Shown one piece after another: positions 1 through 11,908 of a stretch of DNA of 64,000 nucleotides; the first letter of the stretch is position 1, and every line of letters begins with the position of its first letter. The position numbers were made by a program, and so were the translations under genes. The notes under the pieces were generated by a model. It was given only the letters and a program-made list of their open reading frames with translations, did no database searches and was not told the DNA's origin. Source of the stretch: Amaurobius ferox. Its lineage: Eukaryota > Arthropoda > Arachnida > Araneae > Amaurobiidae. The stretch spans positions 23,068,022 to 23,132,021 of the forward strand of contig OX578150.1 of assembly GCA_951213105.1 (NCBI GenBank). The letters are read 5' to 3'.

Positions 1-369
1 TATCTAGAGTGCTAAGATTTTTATTTTGGAGTAATATTTCTCTAGCCATTCTGTAAAAAGAGTCATTTAAAAGTTTCTAAAGAAATGCCCATGATCTAAA
101 ACCTCCAACAATTCAAGAATTATGGGATTAAAATGTTTTCGAGTAACTGGATGGACGTAATGGAAGACGCAATTTTTCTCCCTTTGTCTGCAATATATTT
201 TCTCTAAAACTTACTAACCTCCTAATTAAGGTAAATCAAATCAAATGAAATAACCCGACCCACCCTTAGGTATGCGGGAGACGGCGAGTCGACTCGACAA
301 CAATCCTGAGCCACTACTAATTAAGATAAAGAAAAACTTGAGCAAGATGTATAAACACAAATAAAAATA
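1..369. other. AT-rich sequence, nothing recognised
   Basis: No coding region or recognisable repeat is visible. A short GC-richer patch at about 256-315 stands out from the AT-rich surroundings but was not identified. Confidence 0.5.
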
Positions 370-1262
370 TCTGATGTAGGTAGCACATAACTTTCCTTAT
401 ATAATGCAATGAATTTACTACTTTTACAGTTAAAACAAATGCTATTCTTATAGTAGATACTTATATTCTTTCCAAGATATTGAATTTTCTTCAATTAGTC
501 GTCATTTTCACTGATTTAGCGCTATTTTTATCCATTTGACGAGATTTTCGTTAGCTTGGCAACATATTAAAATGTCGCCATGTTGACGACATTCCGCTAA
601 ATTCGTCGCCAAAATCTCGACAAGCGTTATGGACGGAGAAATAAGTTATTCTTACAGCGGATAAAGGACTATTGGCGTTCAAATACAAAAGTATTACTCA
701 AATTATCTATTCTCGTGAATGGAACGAGTTAGATCCACGAGAATGTTGTCACCAAATTTATCGCATGATATTACATATGAAAAGTGAATATGTTTCTTAA
801 CAGTAAATATTTTTTTTTAATTTATGGGATATTTTGATAAATTAATTTGAAAAATGTGCAATATCTCGAGAAGAGTTCATGCTAGCGTTCTAAGGTTTAT
901 ATCAATCGTTTTCTAAGGGGAAATTACATAAGAAATGTCTATTTGCATAAATTTATTAAAGGTTTTGATTTTTTGATGACTTTTTCAAAATTTCACTCGA
1001 AAATTTAGGGGGGGTTCTGAATATTCGATTGTGTTTTAAAACAATAAGATTTCAGTATTCATGGATTGTGATTTTCGTACCAAATTTCATTCGAATCGCT
1101 CCATTCGTTCGTGAGATATCGTCTCCACAAGCTCACTGACACACCCACACATAGACATCACCTCAAAAATGTTTGATTCGCGATCAGGGATGCTTGAAAC
1201 GTGATCTCCCGTCGAAAACTCGAATTCGAATTTTAGACCCCGTCACTATACCATCGAGGTGA
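370..1262 (-). mobile_element. Family A Helentron-like non-autonomous element, copy 1
   Basis: On the minus strand this copy ends at 370 with the mini-hairpin and CATCAGA-type terminus shared by all family A and B copies. It carries the subterminal inverted repeat (CTTTCCTTATATAATG at about 392). The body includes the 'gcgacattccgc-aaattcgtcgcc' block, the CTCGAGAA block near 865 and a CACAC patch near 1140. The 5' terminal hairpin is missing, so this end is truncated. It has no coding capacity. Classification rests on architecture shared with the copies at 12927, 35913, 40456 and 49023; the mobilising enzyme is not in the window. Confidence 0.65.
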
Positions 1263-1433
1263 AATACAGGTAGAGAGACTTATGGCAACCTTTCCGTGAC
1301 CACTGAACTAAGTCACATGACTTAGGCACTCCCCTACGCGCATATTTTCTTGCGCATCTCTCCATTGCAATTGCATTACGTTTCCGAAAGCGAGAAGTCA
1401 CATTGCACGTTTGCTTTTACTTTTAAACAAAAT

Positions 1434-1504
1434 ATGGTAATATCCTGCGCTGCATATGGATGTACGTCAAAGTTCATCAAAAGTGGAGACACTACGTTTC
1501 CCAG
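1434..1504 (+). pseudogene. THAP zinc-finger domain, first coding exon
   Basis: ATG at 1434 opens a frame beginning MVISCAAYGCTSKF, followed by a THAP-like TTFPR/S end. The spacing C-x4-C and the run up to 'TTFP' match the N-terminus of THAP C2CH DNA-binding domains, which almost always start at the initiator methionine. The frame ends at a strong donor, CCCAG/GTAAGT, at 1504/1505. About 150 bases of relatively GC-rich, CpG-containing sequence precede the ATG and could be its 5' flank. THAP domains occur both in host transcription regulators and in P-element transposases. Because the next exon is interrupted, I treat the locus as a remnant. Confidence 0.6.
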
Positions 1505-2300
1505 GTAAGTCGTTTCCATTCATTTTAAAAGATATTTTATATAAAATAAACCGTTAATTGGCATGTACGACCATGCCTTCCTATAATAAAAGTAGATTTT
1601 CTGGCTTTGTAAATAATGTATATATAGCCTTGTAATTATTTTTAAAATAAAATATTTTATATATGTTTGTGTACTTTCATAAACTGTACCTCTATAAATG
1701 CTTAAAATTAGAAGAGAAAAATAAAATAAAGGTGAAACTTTTAATACGCCTAGTTTCCGCTCTTGGCGACATTTTTTTTACGCCAACTTGGATTGTTTAC
1801 ATTTTCATACTCTTCCCCTGACAATGTTTTCATGCCATATAATACTATGAAATGATTAATAACTCCCAAGAAATTTATATAAATATCAGTAAGTACACAT
1901 TTAAAATTGATATTTTTTGCTGAGTATACATTTTCCAGACTTATAAAAATAAATATAGTATATGGCCGTAAATATAATTTTTCTTGAGAATTGTAGCAGA
2001 AACAATTACTTTTTACACTTTCTTTTGGTATTAACTGTCTTTGTATGTACATTAAAAAATACTCGTTAAACATTTCAAAAAAGTCCTTAACTGTATATGT
2101 AATGTATCAAATGAAATTGAGCAATTAAAATGCGATTTGAAAATTTTTTGGAATTATGAAATGTATAAAGTAACCATATAAAATTCCTAATATTTATCTA
2201 TGATAAGTGCAATAAAATATACAAAAATATTTTTCAATTCAGTTTTTGTGCATTTAAAACTTTTATTAAAATGTCAGCTAATTTCTATTATTTTTATTAG
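1505..2300 (+). other. Presumed THAP intron
   Basis: GTAAGT at the left and TTTTTATTAG at the right are consensus intron ends. The interior is AT-rich and open in no frame consistent with a known gene. Confidence 0.45.
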
Positions 2301-2340
2301 TTTTCCTAAAGATGAAGAAAGATGTGGGAAACACAACTGA
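2301..2340 (+). pseudogene. THAP domain, second exon (interrupted)
   Basis: After the acceptor TTTTTATTAG, the frame carried over from 1504 reads SFPKDEERCGKHN and then TGA at 2338-2340. The 'F-P-K-D-x-E-R' motif is the typical second block of THAP domains and is usually followed by a conserved tryptophan. A Trp (TGG) to TGA change would explain the stop. The zinc-ligand C-terminal part (C-x2-H) and AVPTIF-like end are not seen. The two blocks keep the splice phase (AG+T), which supports a real former gene. Confidence 0.55.
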
Positions 2341-3478
2341 AAAGAGAAAAGTTTTAAGCATTAAAATATGCTAAATTGTGCTATATGTGCAAAATATGCT
2401 AAATTGCATCAAAATATGCTAAATTGCAATGCTAAAATGAAAAAAAAAATTAACGTTTAGTCATTTTAAACAATTATTATGTTATGCCCAGTGTTCTATA
2501 AAGGCTGGAATTTTTTAAACAGTCGAGGGGGGGGGGGGATGAGGATGTTTTTTACAGAAACTTGGGAACAAAACTGATTTTTGTTTTCAACTCTGGCTTT
2601 TTTCCATATATAAAAATGAAGAAATCTAAAGTGTCTCACTGTCTGATGAATATGTAAAGCAAAGAATGATATTTTAAATAATAAAAAAAACATATATAAT
2701 GAGTCGCCGCGTAAATTCATAAAAGATTCAAAGTAATACTTTTTTTTTTAATTAGAATGCGAAGATATCATTCCATTATGTTAAAAATTGGAATTGTGAA
2801 AATATTAAATTTTGGGATGCAACAACAAAAATATAAGAAATTTCATAACACATATTTAAAAAATTAAAAATAATTTTAAATATGGAGAAATTATTGTCCT
2901 ATAGATTCTATTTAGCTCTTTGAAACTTCGTTCTTTGATCCTTTTAATTATGTCAAAGTAATAATATTTTTGATCAGTGAGGAATTGAGTGTGAAAATGT
3001 TTAAAAATTGTGTTTAAAATGTTTATTCATTTCCCACTCCTTCCCAGCATTTAACAGGGGGGGGGGGGGTGTTCTATTGATAAATATGAATTAATAAAGT
3101 CATTTTATTAGAAAGTTAAAGTCATTAACTTTTGCAAGTTAATGCCTTACAAGCAGCATTTTGATTTATTATAATAATATTGTGTCCAAATATTTTTAAA
3201 AGCAATTTTTTTTTTTTTTTTTTTTTTTTGGGGGGGGGGGGGGGTCAAGGAATATAAAGTAACTGTTGCATAATCTGGGAATAATGTACAAGATTTTGAA
3301 TAGATACAATTGTATAATGCTCAGCTATATTACTAAAGTTGAAAATTGGCATTGCCTCACTGCCAATTTTGCACTTCAGTTTGTACAAAAATAAAAGTCT
3401 TTTATTAAAAATAAAGTTTTATTGAAGTAAGAAAATAATTTTAGCGGCACTTTAAAACACTAAAAGGTATGGCAATTC
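2341..3478. other. AT-rich sequence with G and T homopolymers
   Basis: No gene seen. G runs occur at about 2526-2538 and 3057-3069, and a long T run followed by a G run lies at about 3207-3243. A short direct repeat 'aaatatgctaaattg' occurs around 2366-2430. Confidence 0.5.
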
Positions 3479-3636
3479 TGCTACTTATAAAATGTCAGCG
3501 ATCTTCCTATTGGTGTTTTAGCTGTAAACCTTCAAGGATATTTTTTTCATCTCACAGAATTGAGGAATGTTTGATTTTACGTAAGTACGAGTAGTTGCAT
3601 GTAATAATTCTTGCATCTTGATATTTTGGATGTTGT

Positions 3637-4018
3637 TGTTGTTGAGACCCAGACAGTGCGACCTACCAAAAAGGTGTAAGGTAACCGTTTGGACGGCCTG
3701 GAAGTACCACCCAATTTAGACCGGAACCCAGTGGAGGAGGCATCCACAGGGACCGTACCCTCCTTCCCCTACCACCAACATCTCTGAAGGACTTACGGAC
3801 CCACATGTCTAACGTGATCGTACTCCGCATGAACACGGCGACAGTTGTGGCAGCGTGCAAATCCAACGCGCAAACCACCGGGCTACCGCTCCCGAAAACT
3901 GCCAACAGCACGCGATGTTCCCAGATGGTCACCCACCCAAGTACTAACCGCGCCCGATGCTGCTTGACTTCGGTGATCTAAGGAGAACCGGTGTTATCTG
4001 CACGGTAGGGCCGTTGAC
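3637..4018 (-). mobile_element. Composite SINE with 5S rRNA head
   Basis: On the minus strand the element starts at about 4018 with sequence clearly derived from 5S rRNA (the CACCGGTTCTC, GATCACCGAAGTCAAGCAGC and GGGCGCGGTTAGTACTTGG regions) down to about 3904. It then passes through a tRNA-like half (about 3893-3850) and a GC-rich body, and ends in (CAA)n at about 3637. The 5S part holds the internal Pol III promoter region in known SINE3-type elements. A direct repeat GATATTTTGGATGT flanks it (3620-3633 and 4022-4035), consistent with a target-site duplication, although that motif is also locally repeated. Confidence 0.8.
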
Positions 4019-4022
4019 TGGG

Positions 4023-4135
4023 ATATTTTGGATGTGTATAACTGATTTTGGATGTGTATAACATAGATAATTCCGATATTTTGGATGTGTATAACTTAGA
4101 TAATTCCGATATTTTGGATGTGTATAACTTAGATT
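4023..4135. repeat. Short tandem repeat, period about 32-33 bp
   Basis: The phrase 'gatattttggatgtgtataac' followed by 'ttagataattcc' is repeated about three times with small changes, right next to the SINE insertion. Confidence 0.75.
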
Positions 4136-4880
4136 AAGTTGGAGTTCAAGAAATGAAAATTCATGCTTTTAATAGATTGTTCAATGGGATTTCTAAAGTA
4201 TATTTAAAGTGTCTTCCACTACAGTCCAATAAAGCTAAATAATCACTAGAGAGTTATGCTGCTTATATCAGCAATCTTCCTAGTGGTGTTTTAGCTGTAA
4301 ACCTTCAAGGATATTTTTCTCATCTCACAGAATTGAAGAATGTTTGATTTTACGTAAGTACGAGTAGTTGCAGGTAATAATTTTTGCATCTTGATATTTT
4401 GGATGTGTATAACTTAAACTAAGTTGGAGCTCAAGAATTGAAATATCATGTTTTTAATAGATTGCATGAATTCTAACAATTTTGCAAGTTAACAGAACTG
4501 TATATTTTCTAACAAGAGTGTATATTTTTGTTAATTTCAACGTGCAACCCTGCATTTATTTCATGAATTGAGTATTTTTCTATGTGCTCTTTCTGTGTAT
4601 CTTTTAATTTCAGTCTAATGTTTGGATTGTACAATGGAATTTCTAAAGTATGGTTCGGTTTCTTCCACTACAGTCATACAAAACTAAATAATCACTAAGT
4701 TCTGCTGCTTATAAAATATCAGCAATCTTCCTAGTATTTTTTTGTTTTTGTTTTGCTTTTTGTTTTCTGCTGAAAATCTTTAAGGATATTTTTTTGATCT
4801 CACAGAATTGAAGAATGTGTGATTTTATGTAGTGTGGGACATGTAATTAGTTACATGTTATAATTTTAATTTCTTGATAT

Positions 4881-5759
4881 TTTGCTTGTGTATGATTTAG
4901 ATTATATAGTGTAGGTGAAGAAGTGAAATAGCATATTTTTAAGAGTGTGCCAAGTAAGTAATTACTTGTAAAAGATTTAGTATCTTGATATATTGCATAC
5001 ATATTTTTGATTATTTGTCATAGCATAATAAAACTAAAAAAAATAGATTATGTTCATGTTGCGTAAATCTGTTTTTATAATATAGCGATTGAACTATTAT
5101 TAAGTTATTAGGAATAGTTAAAATTACTTGGGAGAAAGTAGTGCAATTAGTTTAAAATTATCATTGCATGTTTAATATTTTGGTTGCTAATTTTATAATA
5201 CAATGCTAATTTTACCTTTCTTATATGTTCAATCCAATAGAATTATAAATGTGACATTAATGCCAGAAAGTTGTATTATGCAGTTTTATTAAGTATTTTA
5301 TAAAGCCACTGTATTTCAAAATTTTTAATTAAGCAAAATATTTTACTATTTGTTAAGGTATGGAAGTGAAAATAGGAATTTAGGATGTGCTATATTAGAA
5401 AACCTGAACTTCTATAGGATATAATCATAGGTTAATGAATGGTATTCAATTAGTATTTTATCTTAATTCAAAATTAAAATTAAATTTACAATTTAGAACG
5501 AGGAATTCGGGAGAAAGAGCATTGAAACCCATATCGAAAGTCAAATTCTGAGTTTATTTATTATAATTATGGATGTTGATTCCACTAAATATGAATAAGT
5601 TACTAACTGCGCTTCCTTGTAACGAAATGCTAAATATCCTGAAAAAAAAAAACGCAAGGCTTCTTTTTCATTTACACCAGGGCTGAAATGATTGCAATGT
5701 TGATGTTCAATATTTGCAGTAATGATGACTTTTTCGTTGTCTATTTGTCACATCGTCTT
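4881..5759. other. AT-rich sequence, nothing recognised
   Basis: No coding region, structural RNA or repeat boundary seen on either strand. Confidence 0.5.
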
Positions 5760-7470
5760 TTTCTTCTAATTTGAAAAATAAAGTCCCAGTTAGTGTTTGG
5801 TCTTGGTAATTTCCCACATTTGTATTTATTGGCATAGGAAGCATAGATCCAAGCAGTGAAGTTATAAGTTGGTATTTGAAATCAGTAGCCAGAGGATGGT
5901 TATAAAAACATCTAAGACCTCAAATTTGGGAAAATATATTTTCTAGAGCATTTTGATTGACCCTAGTTGTCATTATAAATTTAATATTATTTTCTTTCAT
6001 GTCATCATGAAGTCCTTTTAAACTTGATATTGAAACAAGAATGCTTTTTTGGAAAGGCAGCATTGAAGTTTCAGAAATGACGCTGAGTTCCGTAATATCC
6101 GCGTGCATCTGACTCAGAATTTGTGTTTGGTCTTCTATATTATCAAGCAATGTGCTCAGTTTTTGGAAATAATAGCATCGAAAAAAGCATTTACTGTTTC
6201 AAAAAAAGTAGATATTATCGTTTCCTCGGGAAAACATCTTTTTAGAGAACAAACAGGCTGTGTGATGCGAAAATGGTTGTACTGCATAACACAATCTTTG
6301 TCTTTCATTTTTAGCTACATTTATGGGTTTGGTGCTTAATTTAGGGCAAAATCAAAGATCGTTGCTATCAATTGTGATTAATACTTCTATTTTTTTCTTT
6401 TGTAATAAGAGTAGTGTTAATTTTTTATCCACGATCGAGAATGTGATTGAGAAATAGTTTTATCTTATGTGTCATGACTGCAAAGACCCCAATTTTTTTT
6501 TTTCTTATCCTATGGATTTTCAAAGTTGGATTTTGTAAATGAAATATCCAGTTGTTCCTATAGGCTTTGGTTTGTGGCTTCTAAATCGGAAACGATAGCA
6601 ACAACTTTGAAATCCGCATTCTCCAGCTCGTTTATAATTGCAAATAATAACAATTTAGTCATTCTCACATTATAATCATAAAATATTGGCTGTTTCCAAC
6701 TGTGTGTGAGTCTTCTTCCCAATACAATTTGAGCATTTTTTATAGGCCTAAAATGCGGTCTTCAGAAGAGTTGTAAACGACATCACTTTTGATGTTCATT
6801 TCATTAAAACTTAAGACCGTAAATTTCTGCATGTCTGTTAGTGTCTTGTCCTGTTCTTTCATCATTTCCACTACTTGGGGTCGTTATTCAAAATTCGTAA
6901 TATCTGACCTGATGTGAAATATTTCGAAAGGACTTTTGCAATTTCACTTTGAATTTTCTCATCATCTTTCTTCTTCAAATTGCCACTCTGTATTTCAAAA
7001 AAAATTATTTTTGCTTTCATTCTCTTCTCTCATTGTCGTCTAGCATATTTTTTCGTAATTTTCAGTTAATCACTTGATATTTTCTTCAGCATCGAATACT
7101 TCTCTTTTTAAAGGATTAATGTCAAATAATAATTTCTGATTTTCAAAATATAAATTTTGCCTTTCTATTTAATTTAAATCACCTGATTGAACAACCACTG
7201 ACATATTCTAAAAAATATTTGAAGTCTGCTCTATATCTTGAACATTTAGCAAATCATTCATCGTCTTCTTCTCATCTCTTTTATCATGTTGAAGTTTGCG
7301 ATCAGAAAATTTTGCTTTATTGTTGAGCAAAAATAAAGATGTAACTGCATCAATTTCAAGCTTTTTCCTTGATGGATTGCCTAATAATTCTCCTCTTAAA
7401 TCTCATTCATAGACATCTGTACTAAAGTGCGAAAAACATATTCTGGTTTTTTCACACAAAACTGATTTTG
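5760..7470 (-). pseudogene. Decayed P-element (THAP9-like) transposase
   Basis: Several minus-strand stretches translate to P-element transposase blocks in the right order. Around 6816-6750 is SFNEMNIKSDVVYNSSEDR with GL/P following. About 6700-6530 holds a 'WKQPIFYDYNV' to 'VVAIVSDLEATNQSL' block. At 6150-5920 lies an open 76-codon piece with PFQKSILVSISSL and NQNALENIFSQI, followed after an in-frame TGA by GLRCFYNHP. In active P transposases the catalytic acidic residues sit in 'SFDEM', 'xxD(M/L)xxxNQ' and 'NQDxLENFFSQ'. Here the first is Asn (FNEM) while the other two are kept. Many stops and frameshifts cover the rest, so it is long dead. Terminal repeats were not located. Confidence 0.75.
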
Positions 7471-9517
7471 CCGACGATATCTCATAATCCAAGTTTTTCT
7501 CAATTACTCATTTTGAGGAAATTTGTCAAATGATACATTTTTGCCTGAATTGCTGTTTTTGCAAAGCACAAAAAACCATCATGAAGACTACCAAATCTAA
7601 AACAGCTATGACGTGAAACTAATATCCATGCTCTATGTCTATCTTTTCCCCACAGGCTAATGTATAGTATTCTGTGGACTATCCTAGGACACATAACCAA
7701 AACTCACCAAACCTAAAGGTATAATAGCTTCAAAGTATATATAAAGATATATTCATGTTACACCAATATCTTTCACTTTATCACATTTTTAGAGTATAAT
7801 GAATCATAAAATTGTTAAATCCTACTGTCAACAAACTGTCGCCAAGTGGAAATCTCACCATATTATTATAATCATGTAAACATAAGCTAAAATAGTAAAT
7901 AAATTAAAATGCATTTATCATAAAAGCTAAAGAATGATCACATAGGATTTTTTACGGAAAACTGATAGAAATTATGTCCGAATGACACAAATTTACTTTG
8001 GAACGGGACTGATATTTTCATCGCCAAGTCAATGATTGGCGCCAATCATTTGATGTAAGCATTGGCCCTATGTTTCTCCAGTTTAAAAGATAATATTGAA
8101 GAAATCCTTTAAAGTACTTTTATTCTTTTGTGCTACGCATAAAGCATATATCGTTTTCAATGCAGATTTATATAATTTATTATTATTACTTATATTTTAA
8201 AAGCTGTATTTATCTAATCTATATATCCACAGGTTTATAACAAAAAATCCCTCTTTAAAATGTAGTACCTTTAAAATTAAATACACATTCTTATTTTAAA
8301 GTGCCCCCTTCTCCCACCCCCGGTGAGTTCACACAATACTATATATCATCATAAATATATATTTTTCAAAAACAACTTTTCATTATTTAGTACAGTTATT
8401 TCAGATAATTCAAGGTCTTTCTGAGCTCATTTTAAGACCATAATTTTTTCTATATAATGTTGGAACTCTAACAGATAGGAAATAAAAATATACATCGAAG
8501 CATTTTATGAATTCTAATAAGACCGGATTTCTGCACAAAAAAAAAATAATAATAATAATAAAAAGAAAATTATGTCCATCTATTTGTTGAGTGTGAATCA
8601 TATTTTTTATTCTTGTTAATAAGTGTTGCACAATTACAAATGTTACTCCAATCTAATTAATATTTATGAAAATATAACTCAATTGAAAATTTATTAACGT
8701 TATCAAATACGTGTAAAAATCAATATTTGAAGCACGTGTAAAACCGCCAAATATGGTAGCCAATGTATTTGCGGAAATTTTACTGGACTTCAATATGCTT
8801 GATAAGTCAGCCTAAATTATAGGAGCTCTAAAATGACGAGTGACATCAGTAATTCCAAGAACTCTGAACAGGAGTAAGTTATCAGAAACGAATTGCCTAC
8901 CTGTCATACTTCCATTTACCTTGGATCCTCCTACAGAAAAGGATATGTAAAGAGATTAGTGAAAGGGGAGGAAGTGTACATACCCTGCGAAGAGCTATAT
9001 AATAGCTGTTATCTATATGCGGAAAGCTGATATTTAAGGTCTTTAAGCTCTACTACTATCTATACAGCTTAAATAATAGATGTTTGGTTCTGTGAAAATA
9101 GTGAAATTATCCCCCACTGGGTTCCGGCTAGTGTCTTATTTGGCAAATCCTCCTGTCCCGATCAATCAATCATCACCCTCACAAAGGAGATGACAGCTGA
9201 AAAAGGATTAATGTTACTAGGACGCAAACTGACTTTTAATAGACATAGCTTGCACTATTGATGAAATTATATTTGGAGATTATCCTTTATTTAGGAAACA
9301 TATGGGTTTCTGAAAAATGAAGGTGACAATGGAAACCCATGACGACTGTGTTTCATGGGAAAGAAATAGGAATGTGGTATAATTGAGATACACTGGTAAG
9401 TATATAAAGAAATATTTATAAGTGTATACACAACATATAAAGAAATGAACAACTTTTTAAAAATTTAAGCGATTTCAATCGAGCCCAGAGTGTGGAATAC
9501 ATATGTATCGTAATGTA
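7471..9517. other. AT-rich sequence, no gene recognised
   Basis: No supported coding region. The part at about 8820-9360 is less AT-rich and contains several splice-like motifs, but no frame matches a family I know. Confidence 0.4.
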
Positions 9518-9530
9518 ATGATCCTTAGCG
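9518..9530. repeat. Target-site repeat ATGATCCTTAGCG, copy 1
   Basis: The same 13-15 bases recur at 11894, 12069, 12472 and 12772, each time directly before or after a SINE. This is the left-most copy. Confidence 0.75.
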
Positions 9531-9584
9531 TTGTTGTTGTTGAGACCCAGACCGTCCGATCTACCAGAAAGGTGTAAGGTAACG
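9531..9584 (-). mobile_element. SINE 1 of the cluster, left (3') piece
   Basis: This is the SINE 3' end on the minus strand: (CAA)n plus the 'gtcggacggtctgggt' block. It breaks off after 'aaaggtgtaaggtaac'. The rest of the same copy resumes at about 11829, so this copy is split by an insertion. Confidence 0.7.
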
Positions 9585-11828
9585 AACAACGAGTTAGTAT
9601 ATATGGAGGGAGTGCGGTCCTATCTTCCCCATGCTAGTAGCATGGACAAACACTGAGAAGGTGTAGTAAGGACGAGGAGGAGAAGGACTTTCATGATTTG
9701 GCGATTTATCGCCTAAACTGTGTAGTGTACCTTCTGTTTTTTTTTTAACTTCTATTAAAGTCGAGGATGAATGGGAAGTTATTACACGTGTTATACGTTA
9801 TAAGATTTTAAAAAATATGTATGAAGAAAAATACGAAATAGGATTAGAATATTTTTATTACCAAAAAATTTTATTACTAAAGAATAATTTTGTTAATGAA
9901 GTCATTTTTGTAAAACAACTTGAACTACAAAGCAATTACAAATAAAATATGATATGAAATAGATTACAAGTATACAAATTGAAGAATATGTATAATATAT
10001 TTAAAAGCAATTATAAAGTATATGAAAAAATTGTGTGCATGCTTGCTTAAAATGTAGAATTCTTCACTTTTATCCAGATAAACTTTATCTCTGAAAGTTA
10101 TGTTAGCATTATCCATATCTACTTTGAGGCGTAATACGACTGAGTCATTTTTACATCTAATTTATTTTAATATATTGTATGTGTACCGTCAAATATAAAA
10201 CAATGTAATATTTGCAATAATAAAATATTTAACTTTCCCGAGGAAAACTGAAAAATATAAAACTTTATAATATTTCTTATATAGGGAAATATATATATAT
10301 ATTCGCTATTTTATCTCATACGAACTAAAAAATATTAAAATATGTGTAACAATTATTGCCTTTTCATCTCTTCCTCCTGACTACATCTTTATTTAATTCC
10401 CATTACCCCCCCCCCCCCTCCTTCCTTTTTTTGAGTTTTTCGTGTGATATTATTTCATTTAAATCATGTTGTAACTAGTTGATGAAGATGATATATGTAG
10501 TCCTATTTCAATATAAAATTATTTCAATATAAAATTATTACTTTTGAATCACCTAAGCTAGGTGTCCCAATAGCTTTATTTTCGTCAAATTTCTGTAATT
10601 ATAATAATTTGGACTTCAATTTATATTAGTCGCACTTGAAAGACTCTGAAACACGACTTTGGTACATAAAACATGATGTAAGTAAAAATATTTATATTGG
10701 TAGAGCTGTTTCTAGATCAAAAAGCCTATTACTTAAATTATGATGAGGAGAATGTAAGGTTCTTTTAGAGTTAATATTTCTCATTTAATAGATTGCTAAC
10801 GCGTGATCAAGAAGTTGGTGATTCAAATATTTCTTTGGGCAAGGCATATTTCTTTCTCGAAAACTAAACAAGAGTGTAATACCAAAATACTTCTACTACA
10901 CTGGGAGTTTGATGATATATCCTTTTATATTTAATTTGTGAACAATCGAGATGTTTATATGAAATTAATTCAAACCAACATCGGCATGTATAAAATTTAT
11001 GCAGAGAGAGTGAAGGGGGGGGGAGGGCAATCTCATGGATAAGATTAATAACATCGACTTATTAAGTACAATTTACTTTGAACTAGAAATGAGATCATGC
11101 TCATATCTCAGATCATATATCTTTATATAAAATGCACTGAAAAATTGTGATGTAAAATCTAAGTGACATTTTCAATGAATGTAAACTATTATATTTTATT
11201 TTGAAAGTAAAATTTCATCACCCGACACGTCTTTACGCTCATCATCTAAACACCCTATGTTTCTTCCCTAGCCACCCAATCTTGCCAAACGTCGCCAAAC
11301 ATCGCCAAGTTCTACCTCGAAGGGAAAACATATGAGGATACCGAAAATAGCTCTATAACTATCACAAAAGTACTCCGAATGTTTTTTTAAAGTATTAGAA
11401 TGATATTATAAGTCTTCTGCAATATCACAAACACCAAAAATAGAGCAAAACTTCTAATAATATAGCATTAAAAGCAATAAAATTAATAGCCAAATGAAAT
11501 GCACCACGCTAAAATCTAGCAAAATTACTTCTTAACTATATTTGTAAGATATATAATGAAAAAAAAAAAAACTTTCCCATGGAAAGAGTAAAGTCCTCCT
11601 TTTACATGCTTTTACTTGCAGCCGTAAGCACAACAGTACATAGCCATTATTTTACTATTTATATTTCTCAAACACGCTCTCGGTCAGAAATCGCCATTGA
11701 AATGTACAGGGTCACAGTCGGAAGAAAACGGGTTCTCAGGAAATTCGTCCTGACTACAACTCCCTTTATCTTTGGCCCCGATTGCAACCCTTAAGCTCTC
11801 TCCATTATATACTACCTCGATGGTAACG
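9585..11828. mobile_element. About 2.24-kb AT-rich insertion splitting a SINE, with imperfect terminal inverted repeats
   Basis: The left end reads ACGAGTTAGTATATATGGAG. The reverse complement of the right end reads CGAGGTAGTATATAATGGAG, giving imperfect inverted repeats of about 25-30 bp. The interrupted SINE has AAGGTGTAAGG on both sides of the insertion, as expected of a target duplication of about 8-11 bp. The interior is AT-rich, contains C and G runs (10406, 11017) and shows no transposase, so it would be non-autonomous. The superfamily is not determined; the duplication length would allow hAT, MULE or P. The exact edges are uncertain by a few bases. Confidence 0.55.
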
Positions 11829-11893
11829 AAGGTGTAAGGTGTAAGGTTTGGACGGCCGGGAAGTGCCACCCAATTTAGACCGGAACCCAGTGG
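11829..11893 (-). mobile_element. SINE 1 of the cluster, right (5'-truncated) piece
   Basis: It resumes the SINE at 'aaggtgtaagg-tttggacggccggg' and stops at 'accggaacccagtgg', directly before the next target-site repeat. The body is 5'-truncated. Confidence 0.75.
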
Positions 11894-11908
11894 GGATGAT
11901 CCTTAGCG
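11894..11908. repeat. Target-site repeat GGATGATCCTTAGCG, copy 2
   Basis: Exact 15-base repeat between SINE 1 and SINE 2. Confidence 0.85.

Larger units (their letters stand above)
3479..4880. repeat. Three diverged tandem copies of a local segment
   Basis: A segment containing 'cttataaaatgtcagc', 'gttttagctgtaaaccttc' and 'ctcacagaattgaggaatg' starts near 3479. It recurs near 4258 and, more diverged, near 4695. The copies include 'gatattttggatgtgtataac', which is itself repeated in tandem at 4023-4135. A SINE interrupts the first copy at 3637-4018. No coding frame is conserved between copies. Confidence 0.7.

Noticed and set aside
11579..11794. 71-codon frame with a signal-peptide-like start (MERVKSSFYMLLLAAVS)
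   Set aside because: It lies inside the non-coding 2.24-kb insertion near its right end, has no homology I recognise and no other gene signals.
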